Shown here: positions 10,676-22,409 of the stretch, in pieces
Position numbering within the stretch: position 1 is the first letter of the stretch
How the letters are laid out: each line of letters starts with the position of its first letter
Source of the DNA: Falciphora oryzae
Lineage: Eukaryota; Ascomycota; Sordariomycetes; Magnaporthales; Magnaporthaceae
Length of the DNA: 64,000 nucleotides
Reading direction: 5' to 3'
NCBI GenBank assembly: GCA_000733355.1
Contig: JNVV01000008.1
Span: 489,323 to 553,322, forward strand
The notes under the pieces: generated by a model
The model's input: only the letters and a program-made list of their open reading frames with translations
Databases searched by the model: none
Told to the model about the DNA's origin: nothing
Translations under genes and position numbers: made by a program

Positions 10676-11558
10676 TACTGGGTTTTAATAGTGTAAACGG
10701 GTTTTCAAGAGACACGAAGAGGAATCGAGACTCTGCTCGCATGTGCTTGTGGTGCTACCCCCAACGCTTAGGTACCACGGTACACAGCGCGGATCAAGGG
10801 GCATCTCCTCGCCAATCCGGGCTGGCTGCATGTGACGACATGTCGTGGCAAGGACGATCTCGGGGCAATTTGGAGCCATGTGCTACAACCGACCCGCACG
10901 CCCGAGTTAACAAATAAAATACGCCGCATACACCCTCATAATTGCGTCCGTATAAGGAGGGCGTGTCGACCAACGGGAATCAAGTCAATGAAAGTGAACG
11001 GACGTAATCTTGTTTGCCATTTCTCGGCTCTTCGTTGCGATGCGCCAAAAAGGAGCAACTACCTAATTCTAACTATGGGATATTTCATGCCGCGTCATGA
11101 GTCTGTTTCCTGCTCTGTCCGGACCAAAACGAGGCTTGCTAAAGGCAGCCGGTTTCTCGACCCAGGGGTATATCGCCCGAGACCACCAAGGCAATACGCA
11201 AAAATCAAAACACAAAGTCTCCGTCCCGAGAATAAGAAATCCCAACAGGAGATGGAGACATCAATACAAAACACCATGGCGTAACGCCGGCTCATGCAGA
11301 AAAGGCCCAGGAGTAAGAACGGGGGGGGGGGGGGGAATCGAAAACAAGAAGCTCCCGAAACAAAATGACAATAGTCGAGGAAGGCCATGTGAAGACCAAA
11401 TCCTATTAAACCCGGACAGGTATTCGTGAGAATGATCTAGGAAGCTGCACCGTCTCGTCAAAAAACAAAAGTGGGAAGACAAAGAATAAGGGCGAAAAGG
11501 TGGATGAAAAAGTGAAGTCCCATCACGGGAATGGTGTGACAGGAGTTGATTGTGGTGT
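10676..11558. other. Convergent intergenic region
   Basis: Between the acidic ORF (+) and the Ams2/Spt21-like gene (-). Likely 3' UTRs of both. It contains a run of about 16 G near 11321-11336. No gene is supported. Confidence 0.5.
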
Positions 11559-14500
11559 TCAAGCAGGCAGCGCCTCCACAGAGTGGCCCTCGCCATCCGC
11601 AGGCGCCGCGTCGTTATCGACTTGCGACCACAGCTCCCACGAGGCGTCGAAAGCCGCGGCCTGCGACGAGGACACGCCGTCGCCTCGCATGAGGAGTGGC
11701 GGCGAGCTGGGCATAGCCATGTCCGTGTTAAGGTAGCTGCCAAAGTCCATGGTCGCCGCCGAGGTCGCGAAGTGGGCGCTGATCTGGTCGAGATCGCCCA
11801 AACCGTGTGACGGCGAGCCCGAGGTGAAGTCGTTAGCCTCTGACAGAAGCTGGTTGATGGTCGCCGTGAAGGGCGAGTCACACACACCGCCTGCCCCGAG
11901 GTTAATGTCATCGAGAGCAAAGTGCGCGTGCAAGTTCTGACGGCTAGGCGTCTGCCTGATGCTGCTCCTGCCAGGGGTCTTGCAGGGTGTGCGCTGCAGG
12001 CCAGCCAGGGCCTGGCTGGGAGACAGCGGAATGGCCCTCGCTGAAGAGCGGATCGACTTCGAGATACTTCTAGTAATCGGCCGGTGGCTCGGCGTGGGGC
12101 GCGTCGGTGTCTTAAAGGGTCCGCTGCCGGCGGAGTCGTTGGGGGTTGGTGTGGATGGTCGTGCCGGCGGCGTGCCGAAGAGATCCGCCATGTCGGTGTC
12201 GCGAATTTTGGAAGGAGTTGTAGGGACCTGCTTAAGGTCTTCCAAACTAGCCTCCTTGCCCCCATCCTTGAGCTTCGCAAACTCGGGGCCGGTCCTGACG
12301 ATATTAACCGCCATCTCGCCGAGCACCTTGGGAATGCCGTCTTTCCTCGGCGAAGGGAAGAGCAGTCGTCGAGTCTGCCCGAGATCGTCCTCAACCGGGA
12401 TTGGGCTGTCAGCCGTCCCGCTGCCCCTCGAGTGCGTCGATCCCGGGCCCCGCGAGTTTGGGGAGCCTGTAGGCTCAGTTACGCGATCCGCTGATTTCCT
12501 AGCCGCCCCTTTGGTGGCCGTCTGAGAGGCGTCGGCCATCTCCTCTTCAACGCCGGCCTGGTCATAGCTAGGTCCAACCGGGTCAGTCATGTAACACGCT
12601 TCGGAGGCGAGACTCGGTTGCGGGTCGTTCTTGGTCCGCTGTCTCTTGGACCGAGAACCATTGCTCGAGCTTTTCGACGGGTCTCGCTTCCGACGGGGCT
12701 GGTTCAGTCGGGACTGGTCCTTTTCCCACCGGTCAGGGGGCCGGTGGCTTTTGAACTTTCCAAGCCAGATACCGCAGGGATTGCACAGCAGCATCTCGAC
12801 CCATTTGTGCTTATCCTCTCCTGGCCCGAGAGACTTCTTTACCAGTCGGTACGACGTGGGCTTGCCCTCGCCATCTCGCTCCAGAATGTCTATCGCCGTC
12901 ACCTGTCCCGGCTTCTCGGAGTAGTCGTAGAACTCGGGGGTGCCCTTGTGGTCCTGCGTCCACATTTTGCGCCAGGTTGGCGTCTCGATTGCCCCACAGT
13001 TTGTGCAGAAGGGAGGCATCTCGCCAGACTCGATAGCCTGCTCTAGCCTCTCCTTGATAGTCTGCTTCTTGACATAGTTCTTGTTGGCTATGCTCTGCTC
13101 TTGTATCGTGTCGCTTGGCGGGCATGGAGCCTCAGAGAAAGACACCTGGGGGAGGGTCAACAGCGTGGGTGGTCCAGCTGGATCGCTTGCCGGGGGTGCT
13201 GATTTCGCAGCCGAGGTGGCCCTTGATGCTGATGAACCCGATCGTGATACGGCTTTGGGAGGCTTCATGGCAGGTAGCTCGGGCTCCGGAACAGAGGGGG
13301 TCTCTTCCAGGACATTAACCTGGGCAGAGGCTTCCCTGAGAAGGGTAACCGGCTCTAAAGGCTCCTCGGGTGTCGGGCGAGTGATAGTCGAGTCAACCGA
13401 GGGCTCCTCGACCGATGGGCGGACCTCATCGATGAGTTGTGACATGGGCGGGGTGTGTTCATCGGCGGGAAGGGCTTCTTGAGCTTCCTCTGCCGCTGCT
13501 TTTTGAGCCTTGGGCTCGGTGTTGGAACGCTTCAGTTTTGGAGCGGCTGCTTCTATCTTTCGCTTCTGGCCTGGTGGATTGTACAAGCTAGTGACTGGGA
13601 GTAGTTCGGGAGGACCAGGAGTTACTTCCTGGAATGGAAATCCATGGTACTGAGGCCGGCTGTTGCCGCCTTTCTTGGGTACTGGCTTTGCGAGAGGGGG
13701 CAGTTGAGATGTTGGCTCATCCTGCTTTGACTGAGACACTTGGGGCGGCAGTGACTGGAGGATATCCTCCTCGTCAAAGGCGCCCTCGATACCGCCGCTC
13801 ATGAATCCAGAATCTTGTTGGGGACGCGGTAGCCGGGGCAGGACAGGACTCGACACCATGGGACTGGAGCACGGGTATGCCACCGATCTGGGAACCGGCG
13901 GCGAGGACCCCAAATCAGCCGGGCTCTCCTCTGGCGTGTATACCTGTTCTGACGCGGCGATGGACTCGGTGGGCGATCGAGCATCCTGCGGCGTTGGCAT
14001 CTGCATGCTCGACTCGGTCGGTAGGCTCGGATACGTCACGGAACCATCAGCGCTAATGACAGAGTCTCGCCTGGACAGCGTTGACATCGGTTTCTTTCGC
14101 TGCCGTGGCAGCTTCTTGTCGTTTGGGCCCTGCGGGACTGGGGTGGGCGCGCGTGGTCCCTCTTGCAGGTGGCTTGCCGTCACCCCTTCGCCTCCAGCCC
14201 CCACGGGTCTCATTGCCCTCAAAGAACCGGAAGTGGCAGCAACAACCCGCAGCGAATCAGCAGTCGACTCCATAGGAGCTTTGTCCTCGGACCAGTCGGC
14301 CCTGGTTGTCTTGGCTCGTTTCCTGCGGGAGCCATCGTCCGCATCCGTGGGCTCCTCAGCAGCAGACGTGTTTCCATTGGCCACGGGCTTCTTCTTCGGG
14401 GGGCGACCTCGTGGTCGACCAGTGGGTGCCCTCGACCTGGAGGCTCTGGACGAAGGTCGAGATGGTTTGGCAACCGACACAACAATAGGCTCCGCGATGT

Positions 14501-14674
14501 CCGGGGTCCCCGTCCTAGCGGAAATTGGTGCAAACCCGTCACTGGGCAGATCCTGCGACTGGTGCTGCTGAAGCTGCTGACGTTGGTGGTTTTGATATTC
14601 GTGCAGCTGCAGCTGCTGGGGGTGAGGTTGCAGCTGCTGCTGGTGCTGGGGGTTGTGCGAATAGAAAGACTGTC

Positions 14675-14713
<39 letters not shown>

Positions 14714-15745
14714 CGTGCGGTTGTTGAAGCTGGCTCTGTTGCTGCTCCTGCGGCTGTTGCTGTTGCTGATATTGTTGTTGTGGGTTCATCTGTTGAGGGT
14801 GCGTCCGTGACATCTGAGGAGGCGCTCCGGATGCCAATTGACTCGAGTTCGAAGGTTGCGCCTGGCCCGTAGCAGGCGCTGGGGCGAGAGGGACAGATCC
14901 TGGGCGGGAACGGGGAACTTGGGAATAGTAGGGTTGGGATGGCGCAGCATTTGTTGGGGGGGCGGGCCCCATGTTGGTGCATTGTCCCAGATTCGGGTTC
15001 GACTGGATAAAGGAATTCCATTCGGAGGTGTCGGTCGGGGTCGGGGCGTTGTTCATGGCCTGTTGTTGTGGCTGTTGATGGTACTGCTGCTGTTGTGGTT
15101 GCCTCTTGGGCACCGAGGCCAGCTTCAGCTTGACCTCGAGTGTCTCTCGGGCGCCGCCGCCAAAGACAGCCAGCAGGTTTTTGGTCACGCGGCCGGTGAC
15201 CATCTTGGGCTCCTCGTTCGGTTGGGCCGGCTCGAGTCCCCGGGAGAACATTCCCTGCCCGACCAGCGGGGTGTCCGTTTCCGAGTAGTCGTAGGCGTAG
15301 ACCGTGTAGTCCATGTCGTGTTGGCCGACGATTTCGGGGCTGCATTGCGAAATGGCCTGGAGGCATAGCCTCAAGTCGACGACGCCGATCGAGCTCGTTT
15401 CGTCCAGCGGGACCGTCTGGATCTGCATGACCTGCGGCCAACGTGCCAGGCAGTTGTCTAGGCTGTCGCGGAAGCTGTACAGGACCTTGACTGCAGCGGT
15501 GAACAACAACCACGCCGGTTAGCTGAGTCGCGCGGCGAGCTGGGAACGGATCACGCAGCAGCTGCAGCGGGCTTTCTCTCTGGCGCCTTACCTCCCATCG
15601 GCCTGGTCTGCATGCCGAAATCGTCGCGTTCTGGGCCGGCAGGTGGTGCTGGTTGGAATTGGGGGTGAGAGCTGCCGCCCATCCAACCGCCGCCGCCGCC
15701 GCCGCCATTGCCGCTGTGGCCGGTCGGGAACGGTGAGGAGGCCAT
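11559..15745 (-). CDS. Ams2/Spt21-like GATA zinc finger protein
   Basis: Nuclear regulator of 1361 residues. Exons (minus) 15745-15592 and 15490-11559 join in phase across a 101-bp intron (gtaagg..cag). The region after the intron (about residues 52-200, with VVDLRLCLQAIS and GRVTKNLLAVFGGG) matches the N-terminal domain shared by fission yeast Ams2 and budding yeast Spt21, factors for histone gene expression and centromere chromatin. Next comes a Gln-rich tract (about 330-400), AT-hook-like GRPRGRPPKKK, long disordered Ser/Pro regions, then a GATA-type finger: CTNC at about residue 881 and CNPC at about 954, followed by basic sequence KRDPSKSSSNGSRSKRQRTK. The loop between the two Cys pairs is about 70 residues instead of the usual 17-18. 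The glycine run GNGGGGGGGWMGG sits in exon 1. Role in histone gene control is inferred from the family. Confidence 0.82.
14560..14800 (-). repeat. CAG/CAA repeat encoding polyglutamine
   Basis: Imperfect triplet repeat (CTG/TTG on the plus strand), densest at about 14671-14712, within the Ams2/Spt21-like gene. It encodes Gln runs mixed with His and Pro. Likely polymorphic in length. Confidence 0.85.
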
Positions 15746-17380
15746 GTCGATCGGTCGTTTCGGTCGCAGGGTCGGCGACGACGAACGCCGCAAACGACAA
15801 AATAGGCCAACTGCAGCAGCAGTACGCTCTTCAATGGACTACGCTTGCTGTCGTCGTTACCGGGACCGGTTGGGCGTTTGTCGTCGGGAAGTGCAGGCAG
15901 CACGGCTTGTTGGAATGAGTGGATGTCGGTGCCCAGAATTTGGGCTCGCCCGTCGGCCGGAGAACTGAGAGAGAAATGAATGGGTCCTGAATGTGCAATT
16001 GAGGGCGGAGGCGGTGGGCGTGGCCTGCAATTATGATCCCTGGCCTGGATCGCGAGGAAGCGCGTAAGGGTCGCGTTTGACTTCTCGGTGGAGCTGCAAA
16101 TCGGCCAAGTGGATGACGGAATGAGAGGGACCCAGCGACGGCTCGTGCGGGTGCGACATGGATCTAAATTGCTTGCAGAAACACGCTTGCTTCTCCCCCC
16201 GCCCGTCGATGCAATTGAAGAAGAAAGAAAGAGAGTGTGGAAACAAGATGTTGTTGCGGTTGTAGCGGTGACGAGGGAAGAGGCAATTCTAAAAGGTCCA
16301 GTCACGACGATTTAGAGAGGCGTGGTGGTGAGAGCTTCAAACAAGCCCAAAGGGGAAGTTACGCGTTGCGGGACGTGTCTTCGGGGGACGCCAAAAAGTG
16401 GGGCCCGGAGCGTTTGAACAAGGCGTGCCAGGGAACAAGGGCGCTGACGCGCCTGGGGAAAACGCGCCGGCAGCACGAGCCACACGTGCCGTCAGGGGGT
16501 GGTGCGAACCCGACCTGGGCGCATGTGCTTGGTTGCTGGGCCGGGGCTCCCTTGTGGGAAGCGAGATGCCGGGCGAGGTGGGGCGCACCGCTTTAGGCTT
16601 GGGATGGGGCGTCGGGGGTTTTAGGCGGGGTGCAAAACCGTTCGATTGGCGGTTGCGTCAGCGCATCCTGCCAGGCCCAAATGGCCGGCTTTTAGCACCA
16701 AATGGAAGCTCGAAAATCCGGGAGCTGTTTGAGCTCTCAAGGCAGCAGCCCAGAACCCGAAAAGAAGCAAGCAAAATGCTAAGGGATTTCCGACCTTTTC
16801 TTCGGCACCCCGGGACAGCGGGGCCTCCTATTTATAATTTTTCGGCCCTGCCACCATTGCGGCCGCGCCGGCCCCCAGAAGGCGAGATCAAATGACTCAG
16901 CCGAGTTTCGAGAGCAGAGCAGAGCAACCTCGTCGCACGTCCAACAGCTAGCCTGCCCCGACCACCCCCACAGCCGCCGCACCGAATGTCGAGTGCCGCA
17001 GCTCGCGCCAATGGTTCGCGGCGCCGCCGGAGTGCATGGAAGCCACAAGGAGCGCAATTTGCAATTGAACTTGTCCACAGCTATATTCTCTAACATGCCA
17101 ACGTTTATTTCCAATTGAAATTAACGCCATTACTCCCACCAGTGAGCCATGATACCTTGCGGCCCTTTCGTGCTGCTGGTAGTTTTATGTTGGGCACGTT
17201 TCCGCCACTGAGGAAGTTCATGCAAACGAGCGGAGTCATCAACAACCAAAAACACCAGTAAATCCCGTTTATATTATTACAGCGCCAGCCAACCAGCAAT
17301 GAATATCGTCACAAGATGCATAAGTTCCATACATAAATCTATACAGATTTTTCTATACACGGAAGGGTTAGACTCCCCAA
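15746..17380. other. Intergenic, upstream of Ams2/Spt21-like gene
   Basis: 1.6 kb tandem minus-strand spacer that should hold the promoter and leader of the GATA gene and the 3' UTR of the HIBCH gene. Overlapping open frames on both strands have no recognisable features. AT content rises near 17270-17360, consistent with the HIBCH 3' end. Confidence 0.5.
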
Positions 17381-18960
17381 TCAGTAAATCCATGTGGCCT
17401 CCTTGTTGGGGCCCCGCTGCGTCTTCCGGTACACAATCTCCTGCACGACCTCCTTGGCGCCCAGCTTGGCCTTGGTCTTGCTGACGAAGTGCTTGATGAC
17501 GTCGTGCTGGCTGCGCGGGACTCCGTCAGTGAGGAGGTCGTGTACGTCCTTCTCAGAGGGCAGGCCGAACTCGCGGTGCGGGTACTCGTGAAAGTCGTAA
17601 TCGTTGAGGAACTCGATGGGCTCAGGCGCCGCCTCGGGCTCGGGCTGCCTCAGGAACGCCTTAACGTCCGAGTCCTGGACCTCCTCGAGCGTGGCCGGCT
17701 TCCACTTGGGCGTCGTGGCCGGCTTGTTGATCAGCTTGGCCGTCACGCCTTCGGTGAAGTCCGGGTGGGCCATGAACTTGGCCGCCAGTAGGTGCTCGCG
17801 CTCAAAGGTCTGCCGCATTGTCCGCCCCTGCGCCAGGCGCTGCTGCAGTAGGCTCACGTGCACCGCCGTCGGCGAGCGCTGCCGCAGCGTCTTCAGCGTC
17901 CGCGTAGCCCACTCCTTGATTGGCCCGGTCCCCTGCTCCTCGGCCTCCAGGGCCTTGATGATCTGCGGGACTGTGTCCTTGTCGAAGCACCGGTCGATGG
18001 CCTTGCGCAGCTCGCCGGCTATGTACATGGGCTGGTCGTGCGGCAGGCCCGTCGTGTACTCCTCAATGGTTGCGTTGATCTGGGCCAGCCGCGTCCGCAG
18101 CGGATCGTCGTCCTTGAACCTCAGCTCGGCCAGGCGCGACTCGAGCATGGGCAGGCTGGTCGAGTGCATGTAGTGCGTGGCGATGCCCGTGTAGAAGACG
18201 TCGACGCCCTTGAGCCGGTCGCTGGTCAGGGCCAGGTAGGTGCCGACGGCGCCGTCCATACGGGGCAGGAAGAAGGATGCGCCGACGTCCGGGAAGAAGC
18301 CGATATCGGTCTCGGGCATGGCGAAGACGGTCCGCTCCGTCGCTATGCGAAGCGGCGCATGCACGCTCAGCCCAACGCCACCTCCCATGGTGATGCCGTC
18401 CATGAAGGCGACGTAGGGGGTCTGGTAGGTAGCAATCAGGTGATCAAGCGCGTACTCGCGCGCGAAGTACTCGGTCGACTTGGCCTGGCCCTCGGCGCCC
18501 TTGCGGTTGTTCTTGGCCAGCGCGGCCACGTCACCGCCCGCGCAGAAGGCCTTGTCGCCGGCGCCCTTCATGACGACGACGTTGGCCATGTCCGACTTTT
18601 GCCATTCGAGCAGCCGTGGCGTTATCTTGTCGATCATGCTGCCATTCAGCGAGTTGAGCTTTCCCGGCCGGTTCAGCTCGATTGTGCGAAGGCCATAGAG
18701 GCTGTTGAAGAGAACATCCTCGGCCTCGGGCTGTGACGACATCTGTGTGCGGGGAAGGCTGCGTGAGCTTGCTTGCTCTAGGTTCTTTTCAGGTTGAGAG
18801 GGACAGATTCTGGACGTCGTCAACGCACTTGTGATAGGGACTCGGGCTGCCGAGGTACTATCTTTGCCCTAAGCGGCATTGTAAAGCTGCCTCTCCAGGC
18901 CTTGGGGGTGGCACACGGCGCTGCCGAGGCAGCTCTGCTGAACAGGGCTTTGGAAAACAT
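17381..18960 (-). CDS. 3-hydroxyisobutyryl-CoA hydrolase / mS47 (Ehd3-like)
   Basis: Crotonase-fold enzyme of valine breakdown in mitochondria, releasing 3-hydroxyisobutyrate from its CoA ester. Proposed exons (minus) 18960-18829 and 18742-17381, 497 residues, joined in phase across an 86-bp intron (gtgcgt..cacag). The first exon gives a presequence rich in Arg, Ser and Ala (MFSKALFSRAASAAP), typical of mitochondrial import. If instead translation starts at the ATG at 18742 the protein has 453 residues. Family motifs: NRPGKLNSLNG, GDKAFCAGGDV (oxyanion hole), GITMGGGVGLS and PETDIGFFPDVGASF. The C-terminal extension of about 100 residues (FGLPSEKDVHDLL onward) resembles fungal Ehd3, which is also the mitoribosomal small-subunit protein mS47. 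A ribosomal role is inference. Confidence 0.87.
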
Positions 18961-19411
18961 CTAAATCGGAAATGAGGCCAGCCCGGGGATAGTGACTCGT
19001 CGGACGAGGTCGCTTCTCATCAATTTGCAGCTGCAGAACTGCTCATTGACGGATTGTAGTGCTGAGGCCGGCAATTGCTTCCACCTCGGTTTGGAGGAGC
19101 TGTGCTCGGTCTTGGATCGGATCAATGGACCTAGGCTGCGATTCTGCCAGGATGGCTACAGCTCGGCCGGTGCTTGCCGCAAATTTCACCGATCCCAGCC
19201 GCGCCTGCGCAGCTCCGCACTGGGCGCGGCGGGGAGGGGGCGTGCACTCAGACTTGGGTGTGGCTTTGCAGCACCCACTTCGCCATCCCTCACCGAGTTC
19301 AGCCTCATCGCGTTCTCAATTATCAGAGCTCGGGCAGATCTTCCAACCCTCCGCACCTGCATCCCCTCCTCAGCCAGCGCTCCGAGAAAGAAGCAATAAC
19401 CACACGCAGAG
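18961..19411. promoter_or_regulatory. Divergent promoter, HIBCH / SmD2
   Basis: 450 bp between the two start codons, serving the mitochondrial hydrolase (-) and SmD2 (+). No individual site can be assigned with confidence. Confidence 0.5.
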
Positions 19412-20090
19412 ATGGCCGACCCGAAGATACAGTAAGCTCTCCCTGATCCGTAGAACGCAAGCGAGAAATTTTCGCACTAACAAACCTCCCAGGGAGCTTC
19501 TCACGAAGCCGCGGAACGAGCTCACGTACGTCCTGTTGGCACCTTCATCTCAGCGCACCCGCCGGTCGCGTGCCACCGCGCCGAGGCCCTCCCACTCCAC
19601 GTCGGCGCATCGACACCTTTTGCCGTCCAGCTAACTGACCCCAACGACTCACAGCGAGTACGAGATCGCACAGCTCGAGGAGCACGAGTTCAGCGCGGGG
19701 CCCCTCTCGATCCTCCAGACCGCCGTGCGCAGCCACGCCCAGGTGCTCATATCGATCCGCAACAACCGCAAGCTGCTCGCGCGCGTCAAGGCCTTCGACC
19801 GCCACTGCAACATGGTCCTAGAGAACGTCAAGGAGATGTGGACCGAGACGCCGCGGCTGGCGAACGGGAAGAAGGGCAGGCCAGTGAACAAGGACAGGTT
19901 CATTAGCAAAATGTACGGCAATTTCCATCAACTCACCGCCCTTTTTGCGCTCGTCCTGCTTTCCAGCAGCTGGAAAGGCTTCTGTGCTCCTTTTCGCGGC
20001 GCTATGCTCCTACTGGGCTGCTGCTAACAGATCCGACTGCAATATAGGTTCCTAAGAGGAGACTCCGTGATTCTCGTTCTTCTCAGTTGA
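19412..20090 (+). CDS. SMD2: Small nuclear ribonucleoprotein Sm D2
   Basis: Core Sm-ring protein of spliceosomal U1, U2, U4 and U5 snRNPs. Four exons, 19412-19431, 19493-19525, 19655-19912 and 20048-20090, join in phase to 117 residues, the normal SmD2 length. The first exon codes only seven residues. Sm1 motif: [41 protein letters not shown] split over the middle exon; Sm2 motif: [11 protein letters not shown] in the last exon. The N-terminal [24 protein letters not shown] is diagnostic of D2 among Sm proteins. All introns are GT-AG. Nuclear and cytoplasmic assembly with the other Sm proteins is established for the family. Confidence 0.96.
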
Positions 20091-20430
20091 TATCCATTAA
20101 CTCACTTGGATTCTGGTTATTTCACGGTTCATGATGATAGGAGTCAGTGGCTCTTTATTTGTTCAGGGTCACCCTATTTCGGGCATCAAAAGGCGTTCAC
20201 ATCCACCAAAATTCCGAGGCCAAAACCGGCAGCAGCGTCCATTCTCTCACGGCTGAGGCTCCAGCATTCTCCATGCAAAGCGTCGAATGAAAGTGAAACG
20301 TGTGCCACCCAGGAAACGCTGGCTGGGTAGTTGTCCACAGCTACCAATCAACACAATGCCGATATTCTTACAACCAAGTCATCATATTGGTATCAGGGAC
20401 GTATTCTTCTCCACTACTAACTAGCGGCTC
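20091..20430. other. Convergent spacer, SmD2 / DHA kinase
   Basis: 340 bp between two convergent stop codons. Presumed 3' UTRs; nothing else seen. Confidence 0.5.
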
Positions 20431-22409
20431 CTACTTCTCCTGCGGCAGCCCTGCCAAGCCCAAGAAGAAACTCGCCAGTCCCCATGCACCAGGGTCCGGT
20501 ACCTGCTCGAACCCGGAGCCACCCACGTAGACGGACCTGCCCAGGCTCGCCTGCATCCCCTTGGTGCTGTCGGCCCCGTCACGTGCTGCGAGCGTGGCCT
20601 TTGCAAGGTCGCCCGACTGGCCTAGAACCTCGACGAAGGGCTGGAGGGCGTCGACCAGTGTGCGGTCGCCGGGCCTGGCAGGCGTGTACGCGCTGAGGGC
20701 GTCGGAGCTGCGCTTGAGAGCCTCGGCCCAGACCTGCGGCGTCGCGGCGGTCGCCTTGTCGCGCGCCGCGACGTCCTTGAGGGCGCGCACGAGGGCGTTC
20801 AGGTAGATGGCGTAGAGGGCGCCCGAGGTGCCGTCCATGGACTTCTCGACGATGGCCACGATGTTGGCGACGTCGACGACGGCGTCGCCCGAAAGGGGCT
20901 TGCTGGCAAGGTGTTGGATGACAGCTGCATAGGCTTGGGTTAGCTGTGCTTCTGGCTGTATTTGGGAGTGTTCACGGAAGACCATATAAGGCTGCCGCCG
21001 TTGATCTCCTTCACAAGGTGCACATACCTTCAGCGCCCCTCTTCAGACCGATGCCACAGTCACCGTCCCCGACCACCGTGTCGTACTTGGTAACCTCGGG
21101 CTCCACAGAGATGACCCTCTCCAGCGCAGCCGTAAGCGCCTTCTGGGCTGCGGCGGCATCCATCTTGAGGCCGCTCGGCCGGACCTCCTTCTGCTCATCG
21201 GCCTTGCCCTCCCTTGTGGCCGAGTTCTCCGCACCCCACGACTCGGTCGAGATGGGGGCCGACCAGCCCGTCGCCTCGCAGGGGTCGTCGAGGAGCTGCA
21301 CCAGGCTCACGCCGCCCTCGATGCCCGTGTCGACGCTGGCGTCGAGCAGGGTGATGCTGAAGCCGTTCCCGTTGAGGCTCGTCATGTAGGTGCCGCTGAG
21401 GACCCTGACGGGCCGGATGCCCCACGTCTTCTCGAGCTGCGCCACCACCTCGGCCGTCACGCCGCCCATCTCTAGCACGCTGACGCCGCCGAGGTTGTTC
21501 ACCATGAGCACCACCTTTGCGCTGCCGCTCGCGAGCTTCATAAAAGCCCGGTCCTGGTCCTTCTGGTCGAGCAGCTGGGCTAGCATACGCTCCACGAGGG
21601 CCGGCAGCTCGAGTCGGTCGCGCCCCGAGCCAGCCTCGTTGTGGATCCCCATGCCTACCTCGACCTCGCCATCGGCCAGCCCGTCCTCGTCGCCGCCGCC
21701 GGTCTTGCGGCCTGGCACGTGCACGTGCTCCAGGCTCGCGCCGACGCTGGCAATGCTTACCGCCGTCAGGCGAGCCACGCGAGCGACTTCGCCCAGCGAG
21801 GCGCCCCTGGCCGCCAGCGCGCCGCTAATCTTGTGCACGAGCACGGTGCCTGCGATGCCGCGGCGGCCCTGTGGTTGAATCAGCTGGTGCTCGCTATTGT
21901 GTGTTTTCGGGGCAAAGGGGAGTGTTGGAAAATAGGAGTGTGGTACTTACGACCTTGCCGCCACGCGCGCGGCCGACGCCCACGTCGTCGCCAACAACGA
22001 CCATCTCGACGTCGACGCCCTGGGCGCGGGCCTTCTCGACGGCGACGCCAAAGTTGAGGATGTCGCCCGTGTAGTTCATGACGGTGACGAGCACGCCGCC
22101 CTTTTCGGCGCCGTGGTCGACGCGGCCGGTGATGGCGGTGCGCACCTGCTCCGTCGACGGGCTGGCGAAGATGGTACCCGCCACGGCGGCCGACAGCAGC
22201 CCCCGCCCGACCATGCCCGCGAACGACGGCTCGTGGCCCGAGCCGCCGCCGCTGATGATGGCCACGGGCTGCTGCCGTTTTGCGTCTGGGCGCAGGTACA
22301 CGATCTTGTTCTCCTCGTCCAGCGCGGTCGTTGGGTTGGTCAGCGTCACGGCGCGCAGGGCCGTGTTGACCAGCAGGGTCGGGTCGTTGATGAAGTGCCT
22401 GGTCGACAT
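20431..22409 (-). CDS. Dihydroxyacetone kinase (glycerone kinase)
   Basis: ATP-dependent phosphorylation of dihydroxyacetone (and glyceraldehyde) in the cytosol, linking glycerol oxidation or methanol-type metabolism to glycolysis. Exons (minus) 22409-21951, 21868-21028 and 20924-20431 join in phase to 597 residues, the usual size. The DhaK half has GGGSGHEPSFAG, MNYTGD and the substrate His in GMGIHNEAG. The DhaL half has the metal/ATP motif VVGDGDCGIGLKRGAE, split by the second intron, and DGTSGALY followed by the C-terminal helices. DhaK and DhaL are fused in one chain, as in yeast Dak1/Dak2. The C-terminus (LPQEK) is not a PTS1, so the product is probably cytosolic. Confidence 0.95.

Noticed and set aside
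14539..16305. 588-codon minus-strand frame overlapping the GATA gene
   Set aside because: Shadow of the real frame; the true start region is the spliced exon at 15745.
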